NCBI RefSeq assembly: GCF_024171865.1
Contig: NZ_JAMTCN010000002.1
Span: forward strand, 186,001 to 250,000
Direction of reading: 5' to 3'
DNA length: 64,000 nt
DNA from: Prauserella aidingensis
Lineage (GTDB): Bacteria; Actinomycetota; Actinomycetes; Mycobacteriales; Pseudonocardiaceae
Of this stretch, positions 45,555-54,023 are shown one piece after another (position 1 is the first letter of the stretch; the number at the start of each line of letters is the position of its first letter). Made by a program: the position numbers and the translations under genes. The notes under the pieces were generated by a model. It was not told where the DNA came from. It saw only the letters and a list, made by a program, of their open reading frames with translations, and searched no databases.

Positions 45555-46748
45555 ATGAACAAGGCGCGGGTATTCACGGCGGTGCCCATGACGGCGGCGC
45601 TCGTGGCGGCGACGGCGTGCAGCGGCTCCGACAGCGGTTCCGGTGACGACTCCGGGATCACGGTCGTGGCCTCCACCAACGTCTGGGGCTCGGTGGTCGA
45701 GGCCGTCGGCGGCGACCGCGTGGAGGTCAACTCCCTCATCGACGACCCGTCCTCGGACCCGCACTCCTACGAGGCCACCGCCGAGGACGCCGCCGACGTC
45801 CAGGACGGCGACCTGCTCGTCTACAACGGCGGCGGTTACGACGACTTCTTCACCCAGCTCGTGGAGCAGACCACGAGCAAGCGCTTCGTCGTGGCCGTCC
45901 CGGACGACGGCGGCGGCCACTCCCACGACCACGGTGGCGGCAGCGGCGGCAGCGGCGGCAGCGGCGAGACCGGCGCACCGGGCGTCGACCACGACGAGAG
46001 CGGCGAGAGCGGCGACGAGCACGAGGGTCACGACCACGGCAACGAGGGCCTGCGTGCCCAGCAGGACGACGGTCACGACGATCACGCCACGGAGGACGGC
46101 CACGGCGAAGAGGGCCAGGCCGGCGACGAGGGCCACGGCGACGAGGGGCACGGCAACGAGGGCCACGGCAACGAGGGGCACGGCAACGAGGGGCACGGCG
46201 ACGAGGGGCACGAAGGCCACAGCCACGCCGACGGCGACAACGAACACGTCTGGTACGACCCCGAGGTCGTGGGCGAGGTGGCCGACAAGGTCGCGGCCGA
46301 GCTGGCGAAGATCGCGCCGGAGCAGAAGCAGGCCTTCACCGACAACGCGGCCGAGTTCAAGAAGCGCCTCGACGGGATCGAGCAGAAGATCGCCGACGTC
46401 CCCGACGGCCGGGTGCTGGCGACCGCGCCGGTCGCGCACTACCTGCTCGCCGACGCGGGCCTCGAGGACGTCACGCCGAAGGACTACACGCGGGCCATCG
46501 AGAACCAGACCGACGTGCCGGTGGCCGCGCAGCAGCGGGTGACGAAACTGGTCGACGGCGGCGACATCGACGCGGTGATCAACAACCCGCAGACGGTCAC
46601 GGCCGTCACCGAGAAGCTCACGGGCGCGGCCGGAAACGCGAACGTGCCGGTGGTCGACATGACCGAGACGCTGCCGGAAGGCCAGGACGACTACATTGCA
46701 TGGATGACCGGCCAGGTCGAGAAGTTGGCGGGAGCATTGGGTCAGTGA
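45555..46748 (+). CDS. znuA: Zinc ABC transporter substrate-binding lipoprotein
   Basis: A 397-residue cluster A-I solute-binding protein. A lipoprotein signal ends in LVAATAC (Cys22). The N-lobe starts ITVVASTNVWGSVVEAVGGDRVEV with SSDPHSYEATAEDAADV providing a metal histidine, and the C-lobe has PVAHYLLADAGLEDV and DAVINNPQTV. Between them, residues about 121-224 form an extreme His/Asp/Glu/Gly loop with GHGNE pentapeptides and a GGGSGGSGGSG linker. Such loops load zinc at low concentration. The ATG is preceded by GGTGGACG. It overlaps znuC by 4 bp. Confidence 0.93.
   Translation: MNKARVFTAVPMTAALVAATACSGSDSGSGDDSGITVVASTNVWGSVVEAVGGDRVEVNSLIDDPSSDPHSYEATAEDAADVQDGDLLVYNGGGYDDFFTQLVEQTTSKRFVVAVPDDGGGHSHDHGGGSGGSGGSGETGAPGVDHDESGESGDEHEGHDHGNEGLRAQQDDGHDDHATEDGHGEEGQAGDEGHGDEGHGNEGHGNEGHGNEGHGDEGHEGHSHADGDNEHVWYDPEVVGEVADKVAAELAKIAPEQKQAFTDNAAEFKKRLDGIEQKIADVPDGRVLATAPVAHYLLADAGLEDVTPKDYTRAIENQTDVPVAAQQRVTKLVDGGDIDAVINNPQTVTAVTEKLTGAAGNANVPVVDMTETLPEGQDDYIAWMTGQVEKLAGALGQ
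46131..46205 (+). repeat. 15-bp in-frame tandem repeat in the znuA His loop
   Basis: Five units of GGNCACGGCRACGAG encode repeated GHGDE/GHGNE pentapeptides. Length changes would alter the number of metal-binding histidines without frameshift. Confidence 0.9.
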
Positions 46749-47599
46749 GCACCACGGGCACGGGCGAAGCGGCGGCCGGAACCGGCGCCGTCGAGATCGA
46801 GGGCGCGGCGCTGGCGTTCGGTGACCGCACCCTGTGGTCCGGCCTCGACCTGCGCGTCGAGCCGGGGGAGTTCGTCGCCGTGCTCGGGCCCAACGGCTCC
46901 GGCAAGACGACCCTGCTCAAGGTCCTGCTCGGGCTGCAGGCGCTCAGCGCGGGCACGGTCCGCGTCGCGGGCACGGCGCCGGGGAAGGGAAATCACCGCG
47001 TCGGCTACGTCCCCCAGCAGCGGGCCATGGACCAGCAGCTGACACTGCGCGGCCGCGACCTGGTCGGCCTGGGGCTCGACGGCGACCGCTGGGGCACCGG
47101 CGTGCGCGGCATGCGTGCGCGCAGGCGCAAGGTCGACGAGGCGGTCGAATCGGTCGGCGCGACGTCGTACGCCTCGTCGCCGGTCGGTGTCCTCTCCGGT
47201 GGTGAACAACAGCGGCTCCGCGTGGCGCAGGCCCTGATCGGCGAACCCGACCTGCTGCTGTGCGACGAACCGCTGGCCTCGCTCGATCTGACGCACCAGC
47301 GCACCGTCACCGAGCTCATCGAACGGCGCAGGCGCGAGACCGGCACCGCGGTGCTGTTCGTGACCCACGAGATCAACCCCGTGCTGCCGCACGTCGACCG
47401 CGTGCTGTACCTGGTCGGCGGCCGCTTCCTCATCGGCACGCCTTCCGAGGTGATGACGTCGGAGACGCTCACCGAGCTGTACGGCGCCCCGGTGGAGGTG
47501 GTGCGGGTCGGCGGGCAGATCCACGTCGCCGGTGCGCAGAGCGCGCTGTGCGAGGACACCGTGCATCATCACGGACACGACCACACCGAGCCCGTGTGA
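46745..47599 (+). CDS. znuC: Zinc ABC transporter ATP-binding protein
   Basis: A 284-residue ABC ATPase energising zinc uptake. Walker A GPNGSGKT is at residues 48-55, then the Q-loop (YVPQQRAM), signature LSGGEQQRLRVAQ, Walker B LLLCDEP and the H-loop histidine in FVTHEINPVLPHVD. The GTG start overlaps the znuA stop (GTGA). The C terminus ends HHHGHDHTEPV, a further metal-binding tail not needed for ATP hydrolysis. Confidence 0.94.
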   Translation: MSTTGTGEAAAGTGAVEIEGAALAFGDRTLWSGLDLRVEPGEFVAVLGPNGSGKTTLLKVLLGLQALSAGTVRVAGTAPGKGNHRVGYVPQQRAMDQQLTLRGRDLVGLGLDGDRWGTGVRGMRARRRKVDEAVESVGATSYASSPVGVLSGGEQQRLRVAQALIGEPDLLLCDEPLASLDLTHQRTVTELIERRRRETGTAVLFVTHEINPVLPHVDRVLYLVGGRFLIGTPSEVMTSETLTELYGAPVEVVRVGGQIHVAGAQSALCEDTVHHHGHDHTEPV

Positions 47600-47653
47600 C
47601 CCGGCGATCCCCACTTCGCCCCGTACCGACGATCCCCGGATGAAGGCCCGCTG

Positions 47654-48544
47654 ATGGACAAGTTGTTCGACGTCGAGCTGACCGCGCGCCTGCTGCAGCT
47701 CGACTTCGTGCTGATGGCGCTCGGCGCTGCGGCGGTGCTCGGTCTGGTCGCGGGCGCACTCGGACCGCTGATCGTGATGCGCCGGATGTCGTTCGCCGTG
47801 CACGGCACCGCCGAGTTGGCGTTCACCGGCGCCGCGGCGGCGTTGCTGCTGGGGATCGGCGTCAGCTACGGGGCGCTGGCGGGGGCCGTCATCGCGGCTC
47901 TGTTGCTCGGCCTGCTCGGCGGACGGGAGTCCGAACGCGACTCGGTGATCGGCGTGATCCTCTCGTTCGGACTCGGTCTCGGCGTGCTGCTGCTCTGGTT
48001 CTACGACGGCCGTTCCAGCAACAAGTTCGGCATCCTCGTGGGGCAGATCGTCGCGATCGAGCAGCAGGATCTCGAACTGCTCGTCGGCTCGGCGGTCGTC
48101 GTGCTGATCGTGCTCGCCGTGATCTACCGCCCACTGCTGTTCGCCACGGTCGACCCCGCCGTGGCGGTGGCCCGCGGGGTGCCGGTGCGGTGGCTGTCGC
48201 CGTTGTTCGCGGTGCTCGTGGGCGTCGCCACCGCCCTGGGCGTGCAGATCGTCGGAGCACTGCTGGTCGTGGCGCTGATGGTCACGCCTGCCGCGGCGGC
48301 CGCCCGGGTGACGTCGAGTCCCTGGCGCGCGACCGTGCTGGCCGTCGTGTTCGCCGAGGCCGCGGCGCTGGGCGGCATCGTGCTGTCGCTCGCACCGGGC
48401 GCGCCCGTGAGCTTCTTCGTCACGGCGATCTCGTTCACGATCTACCTGGTGTGCCGGGTCGTCGCCCACCTACGCGGCAGGCAGCGTTCGCTTCGCGACC
48501 TCAGCGGATCGGATTCGCCGCGAGCCGCCGTTCGACCATCGTGA
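47654..48544 (+). CDS. znuB: Zinc ABC transporter permease
   Basis: A 296-residue ABC-3 family membrane subunit with about eight hydrophobic helices. GPLIVMRRMSFAVHGTAELAFTGAAAALLLG is the conserved N-terminal region, and GVQIVGALLVVALMVTPAAAAA is the signature near the ATPase coupling helix. It stands 54 bp after znuC. Its last 44 bp overlap the end of the convergent AlgX-like gene, so the basic tail (RGRQRSLRDLSGSDSPRAA) is encoded on DNA used on both strands. Confidence 0.92.
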   Translation: MDKLFDVELTARLLQLDFVLMALGAAAVLGLVAGALGPLIVMRRMSFAVHGTAELAFTGAAAALLLGIGVSYGALAGAVIAALLLGLLGGRESERDSVIGVILSFGLGLGVLLLWFYDGRSSNKFGILVGQIVAIEQQDLELLVGSAVVVLIVLAVIYRPLLFATVDPAVAVARGVPVRWLSPLFAVLVGVATALGVQIVGALLVVALMVTPAAAAARVTSSPWRATVLAVVFAEAAALGGIVLSLAPGAPVSFFVTAISFTIYLVCRVVAHLRGRQRSLRDLSGSDSPRAAVRPS

Positions 48545-49820
48545 CGAACCCCTCGTCGATCAGCGGCAGATCGCCTTCGGCCACGGACCGTTCGACGGTC
48601 TGCACCACGACGATCTCGGAGCGGACGAACGTGTCGATCGTTGCGTCCTTGTGTTTGCCGAGGTGCGGGTAGCTCAGCAGCGTGAGGTCCGCGAACGCGG
48701 CGGGCAGGTACCGCGACGAGGCGAACGTGAACGAGTCGCCGATCAGCGCCGTCGGCGCGCCGATCGTGCCCTCGATGTCCTTGCCCGCGTCGGCGTCGTA
48801 GCGCTCCGGGCCGTCGAACTTGCGCAGCGTGTCCTGCGTGCGGTCGGTCTCGCCGTCGGGCATCAGCTCGTAGCGCACCGACGTCTTCGGCTCGGTGCGG
48901 CCCAGCATCGACGCGAGGTCGCCGTTGGCCGTCGACCATCCCACGCCAGGGCTTCGCCACGTGTCGGTGACGCCGGGCTGGAGCTTCTCGGCGACGTCGC
49001 GGGTCAGCATCACGGCGCCGTCGTCGGTCCAGTGCGTGTCGTTGGCGAAGTACGGCGGGTGGCCCAGCTGGCGTTCGGCGGCCTCGAGTGAGGGGCGGAC
49101 GTCGAGGAAACTCCGCTGCTGCGCTGCCAGTTCCCAGAACCGCTCGGTCGCCTTCGTCGCACATTCCTTGCCCGCGTAGTTGTCGGGAAGGTGCTGCGGC
49201 ACCATCGTCGTCTTGTCCGGGGCGATGGTGAGCAGGAAGCGGCGCCCCGATGCCTCGACGGCGTGGCGGATCCGGTCGAGCCGCTCGAACGTCTCCGTGA
49301 GCGGGCGCTTGGGGAAGCACTTCCCCTTGACGTCGTCGCCGTAGTACAGCCAGCCGTCGGAGCCCTCGATGACCTCGGTGTAGCCGGCGCTCTGCACCTG
49401 TTCGTCCCGGGAACCGCCGTCCCCGCCGTTGCCGTTGCCTTCGGGTCCGTCCGGCACGCCGGGGATCGGACCGGAACCCTCGGCCGGTCCCATCGGCGCG
49501 GGCTCGCCGAAGAGCCCGTGGCTGATGCCGTCCGCGGCTTCGATGGCGCCTTCGCGGAAGACGAGGTGATCGGTCGCCCACTGCGGCATGCCCGTGAAGA
49601 AACCCCACCCGTCGGCCGGGCTGGGGAAGCTCGCGAGTTCACGGTTCTCGATCTCGCTCGGCCTGCCACCGAACACCCACCCCAGTGCGGGCGCGGCGAA
49701 GAACACGGCCGCGCACACGAGGGCTGTGACCTGCCTGCCGTGGCGTGGGCGGTACAGCGAGTGCTCACGCGGCAGCCACGCCTCGTGCACGGGCGGCAGC
49801 GTCCGGGACGTATCGGTCAC
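48501..49820 (-). CDS. AlgX/AlgJ-like SGNH O-acetyltransferase-family protein
   Basis: A 439-residue protein with one N-terminal membrane anchor (TALVCAAVFFAAPALGWVFG) and an extracytoplasmic SGNH-like domain. The triad seen in AlgX is present: Asp261-x-His263 in DTHWTDDG and Ser363 in IGDSFTF. A Gly/Asn-rich loop (PEGNGNGGDGGSRDEQ) follows the first strand. The family takes acetyl groups delivered by an AlgI-type MBOAT protein and attaches them to an exopolysaccharide; a matching MBOAT gene lies 7 kb away. The GTG start is chosen because TACCGT lies 6 nt before it; an in-frame GTG 21 nt upstream lacks this. Confidence 0.8.
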   Translation of the reverse strand: MTDTSRTLPPVHEAWLPREHSLYRPRHGRQVTALVCAAVFFAAPALGWVFGGRPSEIENRELASFPSPADGWGFFTGMPQWATDHLVFREGAIEAADGISHGLFGEPAPMGPAEGSGPIPGVPDGPEGNGNGGDGGSRDEQVQSAGYTEVIEGSDGWLYYGDDVKGKCFPKRPLTETFERLDRIRHAVEASGRRFLLTIAPDKTTMVPQHLPDNYAGKECATKATERFWELAAQQRSFLDVRPSLEAAERQLGHPPYFANDTHWTDDGAVMLTRDVAEKLQPGVTDTWRSPGVGWSTANGDLASMLGRTEPKTSVRYELMPDGETDRTQDTLRKFDGPERYDADAGKDIEGTIGAPTALIGDSFTFASSRYLPAAFADLTLLSYPHLGKHKDATIDTFVRSEIVVVQTVERSVAEGDLPLIDEGFVTMVERRLAANPIR

Positions 49821-49826
49821 CCGGAC

Positions 49827-49832
49827 ACGGTA
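49827..49832 (-). promoter_or_regulatory. -10 hexamer TACCGT of a leaderless promoter
   Basis: On the minus strand TACCGT precedes the chosen GTG of the AlgX-like gene by 6 nt. Confidence 0.55.
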
Positions 49833-49890
49833 TCGGCCCACGCCCCACCCGGTGGCCGATACCGGTCGACAGGGTGGCCGGTATCGGCGC

Positions 49891-51126
49891 TCAGTGCAGC
49901 ATGACCAGGACCTGGAGCTCGCCGACGACGCCGCCGATCAGGCCGCCGACGACGACGAGCTTCCATTCGTCCTGGCGGAAGGCAGGCCGCAGCAGCCCTT
50001 CGTACTCCACGGGCGTCAGCTTGTTCATCCGATCCTCGACGAGTCGTGCCACGGCCATCGCCTCGGTCAGGTACCCCTCGGCGTACTGCACCGTCTCGGG
50101 CACGCGTGCGATGGCCTTGTCGGCCGCCGAGCGCTTCATCTCCTCGAGCCGCTTCGGGCCGAGCGTGGCCGTCACCAGCGGCCGGGCGTTGCCCGCGTGT
50201 TCGTCGACCGCTTCGGCGACGACGCGGGAGATCATCGCCATCAGCCGGTCGGAACGCGGGCCGCGCAGGATGGAGTCCATCAGGTTCGGCACCGTCAGCA
50301 CGTCGCGGGCGATGATCTCGCCGTACTGCTGCGCGACCTCGGCCTTCCTGCGCTGGAACTTGCCCTGGAAGTACAGCCTGCGCGTCACGTGGACCGGCTC
50401 GCGCGGCACGAAGACCAGCTTGATCGCCAGCCAGTCGGTGAACAGGCCGACCGCGGCACCGAAGATCGGCATGACCAGCGGATTCTTCGTCACGGCCCAC
50501 ACGACGGCCTGCACGATGCCGAGTGCGAAACCGAAGTAGATACCCGAGCGGGCGATGAACGCCATCTCGGGGCGCGACGTCTCGCGGATCAGTTTCACCA
50601 ACAGCTTCCTGTCGTTGGTGAGCCGGCGGACCGTCATTTCCTTGACGTCGAGGAAGTCGTCGACGTTCTCGCGCATCTCCAGCATCAGCTGTCGCACGAG
50701 CTGCGGCGTCTGCGCCTGGATCTGCTTGATCACCAGGTCCTGCGCGACGGCCGGAAGCCGCTCCCACACCCGGGGATGGCTCTCGGCGAGCACCTCGCGC
50801 GCGACGTCGTCGACGGTGCGCAGCAGCGGTTGCTCGATCTCCTCGGTGATGCGGTCCGGGTCGATCTGCGCGAAGACGTCCTTGATGTCGAGGAGATTCT
50901 TCGTCAGCAGGTCGGTGGCGATCGCGGCCATCCGGCCGCCGTGCTGCGGGACGACGCCCTGCCAGCCGAGGAAGGTGCCCTTGATGCCCCTCCATTCGAT
51001 CGGACGGAACATCATTTCGATCGCCACGCGCTTGGTGACGTAGCCGATCAGTGCCGCGACGAAGGGGATGGCCGTGTACAACGGCCAGTTCTGCGAGATG
51101 TCGGCGACGATCGCGTCGATATCCAC
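49891..51126 (-). CDS. DUF445 family membrane protein
   Basis: A 411-residue protein with a hydrophobic segment at about 18-35, a long charged helical middle region, a pair of hydrophobic helices around residue 205-245 (MAFIARSGIYFGFALGIVQAVVWAVT, PLVMPIFGAAVGLFTDWLAIKLVF), and a final one (LVVVGGLIGGVVGELQVLVML). The motif YVTKRVAIEMMFRPIEWRGIKGTFLGWQGVVP and the repeat FTDWLAIKLVFVPREP identify DUF445, whose role is unknown. AAGGAG precedes the GTG start. Confidence 0.87.
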   Translation of the reverse strand: MDIDAIVADISQNWPLYTAIPFVAALIGYVTKRVAIEMMFRPIEWRGIKGTFLGWQGVVPQHGGRMAAIATDLLTKNLLDIKDVFAQIDPDRITEEIEQPLLRTVDDVAREVLAESHPRVWERLPAVAQDLVIKQIQAQTPQLVRQLMLEMRENVDDFLDVKEMTVRRLTNDRKLLVKLIRETSRPEMAFIARSGIYFGFALGIVQAVVWAVTKNPLVMPIFGAAVGLFTDWLAIKLVFVPREPVHVTRRLYFQGKFQRRKAEVAQQYGEIIARDVLTVPNLMDSILRGPRSDRLMAMISRVVAEAVDEHAGNARPLVTATLGPKRLEEMKRSAADKAIARVPETVQYAEGYLTEAMAVARLVEDRMNKLTPVEYEGLLRPAFRQDEWKLVVVGGLIGGVVGELQVLVMLH

Positions 51127-51219
51127 GTCGCGGTCTCCTTCCCCCTCAACCGGTCACGCCGCAGAACAGTATCGCGACGGGTTGTGACACGAGGTATGGG
51201 CATCGGGCTACCAACTCAT

Positions 51220-51225
51220 TAAAGT
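51220..51225 (+). promoter_or_regulatory. -10 hexamer TAAAGT of a leaderless promoter
   Basis: TAAAGT lies 6 nt before the ATG of the DivIVA-like gene, in a locally AT-rich spot; no ribosome binding site is seen. Confidence 0.6.
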
Positions 51226-51231
51226 TGCCGG

Positions 51232-52422
51232 ATGGCCGAAGCCGACGTCACCCCGAATTCCCCCAAATCCGGCGCCTTCACGACCGTGTTCCGCGGTTAC
51301 GACCAGGTGCAGGTCGACGACCACATCAAGAAGCTGAACTCCAAGCTGGAACAGACCTCGCGCAGTCGGGACGACGCCACGGCGTCGGTCGCGGACCTGA
51401 CCAAGGCGCTCGGGCACGCCCAGCAGGAGCTCGTCGAGACCAAGGCCGCGCTCACCCGGATGGCCGAGGAGCCCACCGGGCCCGCGGCCATGAGCGAGCG
51501 CGTCAAGACGATGATGACGCTCGCCGAGGAGGAGATCGACGAGCTGCGTACGAAGGCCGAGGAGGAGGCGGCCGCGACCAGGTCGGCCGCCGACTCGTAC
51601 GCGGAGAAGACCCGCGAGGAGGCGCGCGCGGAGGCGCAGCGTCTCGCCGAGGAGGCCGAGCGCGAACGCGGTCGCCTCGACGAACAGGCGGCGAAGCAGC
51701 GCAGCGATGCCGAGAAGGCCTCGCAGGACAAGATCGCCGCTGCGGAGAAGAAGTCGGACGACGAGATCGCCGCGGCGAAGGCGGCGGCGGAGAAGGCCGC
51801 CAAGGAGCTCACCGACGACGCGAAGAGCCGCGCCGACGCCATGATCGCCGAGGCCGAGGCCCGCCTCGCCGACGCGAAGGACAAGCACGCCCAGGCGCTG
51901 GAACTGCGCCGCACCGTCGCCGACCGCATGGCCGCGAGCAACGCCGCGCTCACCGATGCGCTCGACAAGCTCGGCCCGGCGCCGGAACCACTCGATTGGG
52001 CGACGTCCGGATCGGACGGTTCCGGCGCTGCCGCGTCCGCCGGCGCCGCATCCACCGGTGCCGCATCCGGCACGTCCGCCGGTTCCCGGGACGCCGGATC
52101 GACGGACTCCGGATCCAAGGATGCCGCGTCCACGGCTGCCGGTTCGACGGACTCCGGATCGGGGACCGCCGGCTCGAACGCCTCGCAGAAGACGTCGAAA
52201 CCGCAGGTCGGGGCCGCGGCGAAGGAGGAAGGGACGGCGGTCGCGTCCGGGAGTGCGGAATCGGGTGCCGGTTCGTCGAAGGCGGCCACGTCGCCGTCGA
52301 ACGACTCCGGTGGCGCGCAGTCGGCGCGCGGTTCCGGCGACGCGTCCGGGCCTGCGCAGCCGACCCCGAAGCCCGGCTCCGCGAAGGCCGACGGCCAGGG
52401 CAAAGAGGCGTCCTCGGCGTGA
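51232..52422 (+). CDS. DivIVA-domain-like coiled-coil protein
   Basis: A 396-residue protein. Residues 15-35 (FTTVFRGYDQVQVDDHIKKL) match the N-terminal DivIVA signature that targets curved membrane or poles. A long charged coiled coil extends to about residue 245 (EEEIDELRTKAEEEAAATR..., AAAEKAAKELTDDAKSRADAM). The last 150 residues are a Ser/Gly/Ala-rich disordered tail. By analogy with Wag31 and Scy/FilP, a role in polar growth or cytoskeletal scaffolding is likely but unproven. The gene is transcribed alone from a leaderless promoter. Confidence 0.78.
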   Translation: MAEADVTPNSPKSGAFTTVFRGYDQVQVDDHIKKLNSKLEQTSRSRDDATASVADLTKALGHAQQELVETKAALTRMAEEPTGPAAMSERVKTMMTLAEEEIDELRTKAEEEAAATRSAADSYAEKTREEARAEAQRLAEEAERERGRLDEQAAKQRSDAEKASQDKIAAAEKKSDDEIAAAKAAAEKAAKELTDDAKSRADAMIAEAEARLADAKDKHAQALELRRTVADRMAASNAALTDALDKLGPAPEPLDWATSGSDGSGAAASAGAASTGAASGTSAGSRDAGSTDSGSKDAASTAAGSTDSGSGTAGSNASQKTSKPQVGAAAKEEGTAVASGSAESGAGSSKAATSPSNDSGGAQSARGSGDASGPAQPTPKPGSAKADGQGKEASSA

Positions 52423-52561
52423 GGCGTGCGAGACTCACCCGTGACACCGGTGCGTGGCGGCTACAGCACGCCGGGTCGACCGGCCGTGGCCGGTCGTCAT
52501 GCACCGGCGAAGGTCACATCGGTGCTGTCAAAACGGACGGAACGGGTGCAAGATCCACGCC

Positions 52562-53665
52562 GTGAGTACGAGAACGCCTGACACGGTGCAGGCCGCCGCG
52601 GACGACGCGACGGCCGGTGCCGACCAGCACGCCGATCCGGAGGCGGCCGCCGAGGCGGTCGCGACCGGAGTAGGCGAGTCGTCGGCGGCCGACACCGTCC
52701 ACGACGGAGCAGCGTCAGCGGCCGTCGAACCGGCGGTGCCCGCCGACGTGGAGGTCGAGATCCCGACGTCGACCGCCGCGGCGTCCGACGTCTCCACCAC
52801 CGACGGTGCTGCCGTCGACGCGGTGGCCGGCGAGGGAGTGTCCGTGGACGTCGAGGTCGCGGCCGCTGCCGACGACGACGACGTCGCCGCCGACGGCCCC
52901 GGAGGACTCGACGGCGAGGTTCGGGAGCCTCGCCCGGTGCCGGTCGACTTTCCCGTGTACGGCCTGCACCCGCGGATTCCCGGTCCCCGTTGGGTCGACT
53001 TCTTCGAAGGCGGAAGCGGTGGTCCTGCCGCGCAGGATGACGACGCCGGTGTCGTCTCCGAACTCGGCGAGGCCGGCCAGGCGCCGTGGGCGTTGTGGCT
53101 CGGCCAGCGGCTGGCCGACACCGAACGAGGTCTGCGCATCGGCAGCATGCCGCGATCGCGGTACGAACGCGCCATGTGCCCCGGTGGCGGCGATCCTCTG
53201 GCCGAGGTGGCGTTCGGTGCCGCTTTCGGATTGGTCAACCTCACGTTGCCGGACAGCAGCGTGCCGCGGCCGGACGGGCTGATCGAATCGCTGCTCGCCC
53301 ACGCGGAACAGCACGCGCGGCGGTACGAGAAGTGGAAGCGCGTGACCTGGCGCGTGGACGGGATGTCGGTGCGTGCGCGGATCTGGGAGTTCGCGGGTGG
53401 CTGGACCGGCTTCACCGGCGACCTCGACGACAGCTACGTCGCGGTGATCGGCATCGGCGTCGCGGCCGAGGGGTTGAGCCTGGCGAGGGTGACCGATCCC
53501 AAGGCGTACGGCGTGGACTTCTCCACGCCCATCAGCCTGGCCGACCTGGGCAAACACCGCGCGACGCGCCCCGAGGCGTGGCTTCCGCCGCCGCGCCGCG
53601 ACGCCTTCCACCCGGAACAGCTCGCCCTTCTCCCGGACGATCACCCCGACGCGAATCCGGAGTAA
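52562..53665 (+). CDS. Conserved hypothetical protein with an acidic Ala-rich N terminus
   Basis: A 367-residue protein I do not recognise. Residues 1-120 are an Ala/Asp/Glu/Val-rich low-complexity stretch with no signal peptide. The folded part begins near VPVDFPVYGLHPRIPGPRWVDFFEG and contains WALWLGQRLADTERGL, LAEVAFGAAFGLVNLTLP, ARRYEKWKRVTWRVDGMSVRARIWEFAGGWTGF and DSYVAVIGIGVAAEGLSLA. Several Trp and Arg residues suggest a compact beta-rich domain. No catalytic motif is visible. The start is GTG; CAAGAT seven nt upstream is a weak leaderless -10. Confidence 0.7.
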   Translation: MSTRTPDTVQAAADDATAGADQHADPEAAAEAVATGVGESSAADTVHDGAASAAVEPAVPADVEVEIPTSTAAASDVSTTDGAAVDAVAGEGVSVDVEVAAAADDDDVAADGPGGLDGEVREPRPVPVDFPVYGLHPRIPGPRWVDFFEGGSGGPAAQDDDAGVVSELGEAGQAPWALWLGQRLADTERGLRIGSMPRSRYERAMCPGGGDPLAEVAFGAAFGLVNLTLPDSSVPRPDGLIESLLAHAEQHARRYEKWKRVTWRVDGMSVRARIWEFAGGWTGFTGDLDDSYVAVIGIGVAAEGLSLARVTDPKAYGVDFSTPISLADLGKHRATRPEAWLPPPRRDAFHPEQLALLPDDHPDANPE

Positions 53666-53680
53666 CCCCTGCCGCGGCGC

Positions 53681-53804
53681 ATGTCCTGCACTCCTGCAGC
53701 CGTGTTGCGCTTTCGGGGGCTCGTGTTGCGTTCTGGGGAGCCCGTGTTGCGTGCCCGGGGACCCGTGTTGCGTTCTCCGGGGCTCGTGTTGCGCCTTACC
53801 GTCG
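53681..53804 (+). repeat. 21-bp repeat array E (GTGTTGCG on + strand)
   Basis: A leader with TGTCCTGCACTC, shared with array C, is followed by five CGTGTTGCG units with an exact 21-bp period. It starts about 15 bp after the hypothetical protein's stop. The rest of the gap, to 54023, contains no gene I can support. Confidence 0.9.
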
Positions 53805-54023
53805 CGCGGACCACCACTCCCACCCGACGCGCCGGCACGCGACCGCGTTCGTGGGCAGTGGTGCGTCCTTCCGTCGCCCGGAATTCATACCTCGGCGCGC
53901 ACGTTCCGGTGGGTGACGGTTGACATGGGTGGTTAGCATGAAATGTCCGGTATGAGTCATCTCCCCACACGATCCTGTTGTGGCAGTGGCTCACCGGTGT
54001 GCCGACCGCCGAGAGGGTCGCGG

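Noticed and set aside
53681-53804. CRISPR array
   Set aside because: Units are 21 bp with no separate spacers: the conserved head and variable tail form one short tandem unit. No cas genes are visible.
53681-53923. Small protein with heptapeptide repeats (VLRxxxP) read through repeat array E
   Set aside because: A 21-bp repeat without stops always yields heptapeptides in any open frame. Different frames are used at different arrays, and there is no ribosome binding site or conserved start.
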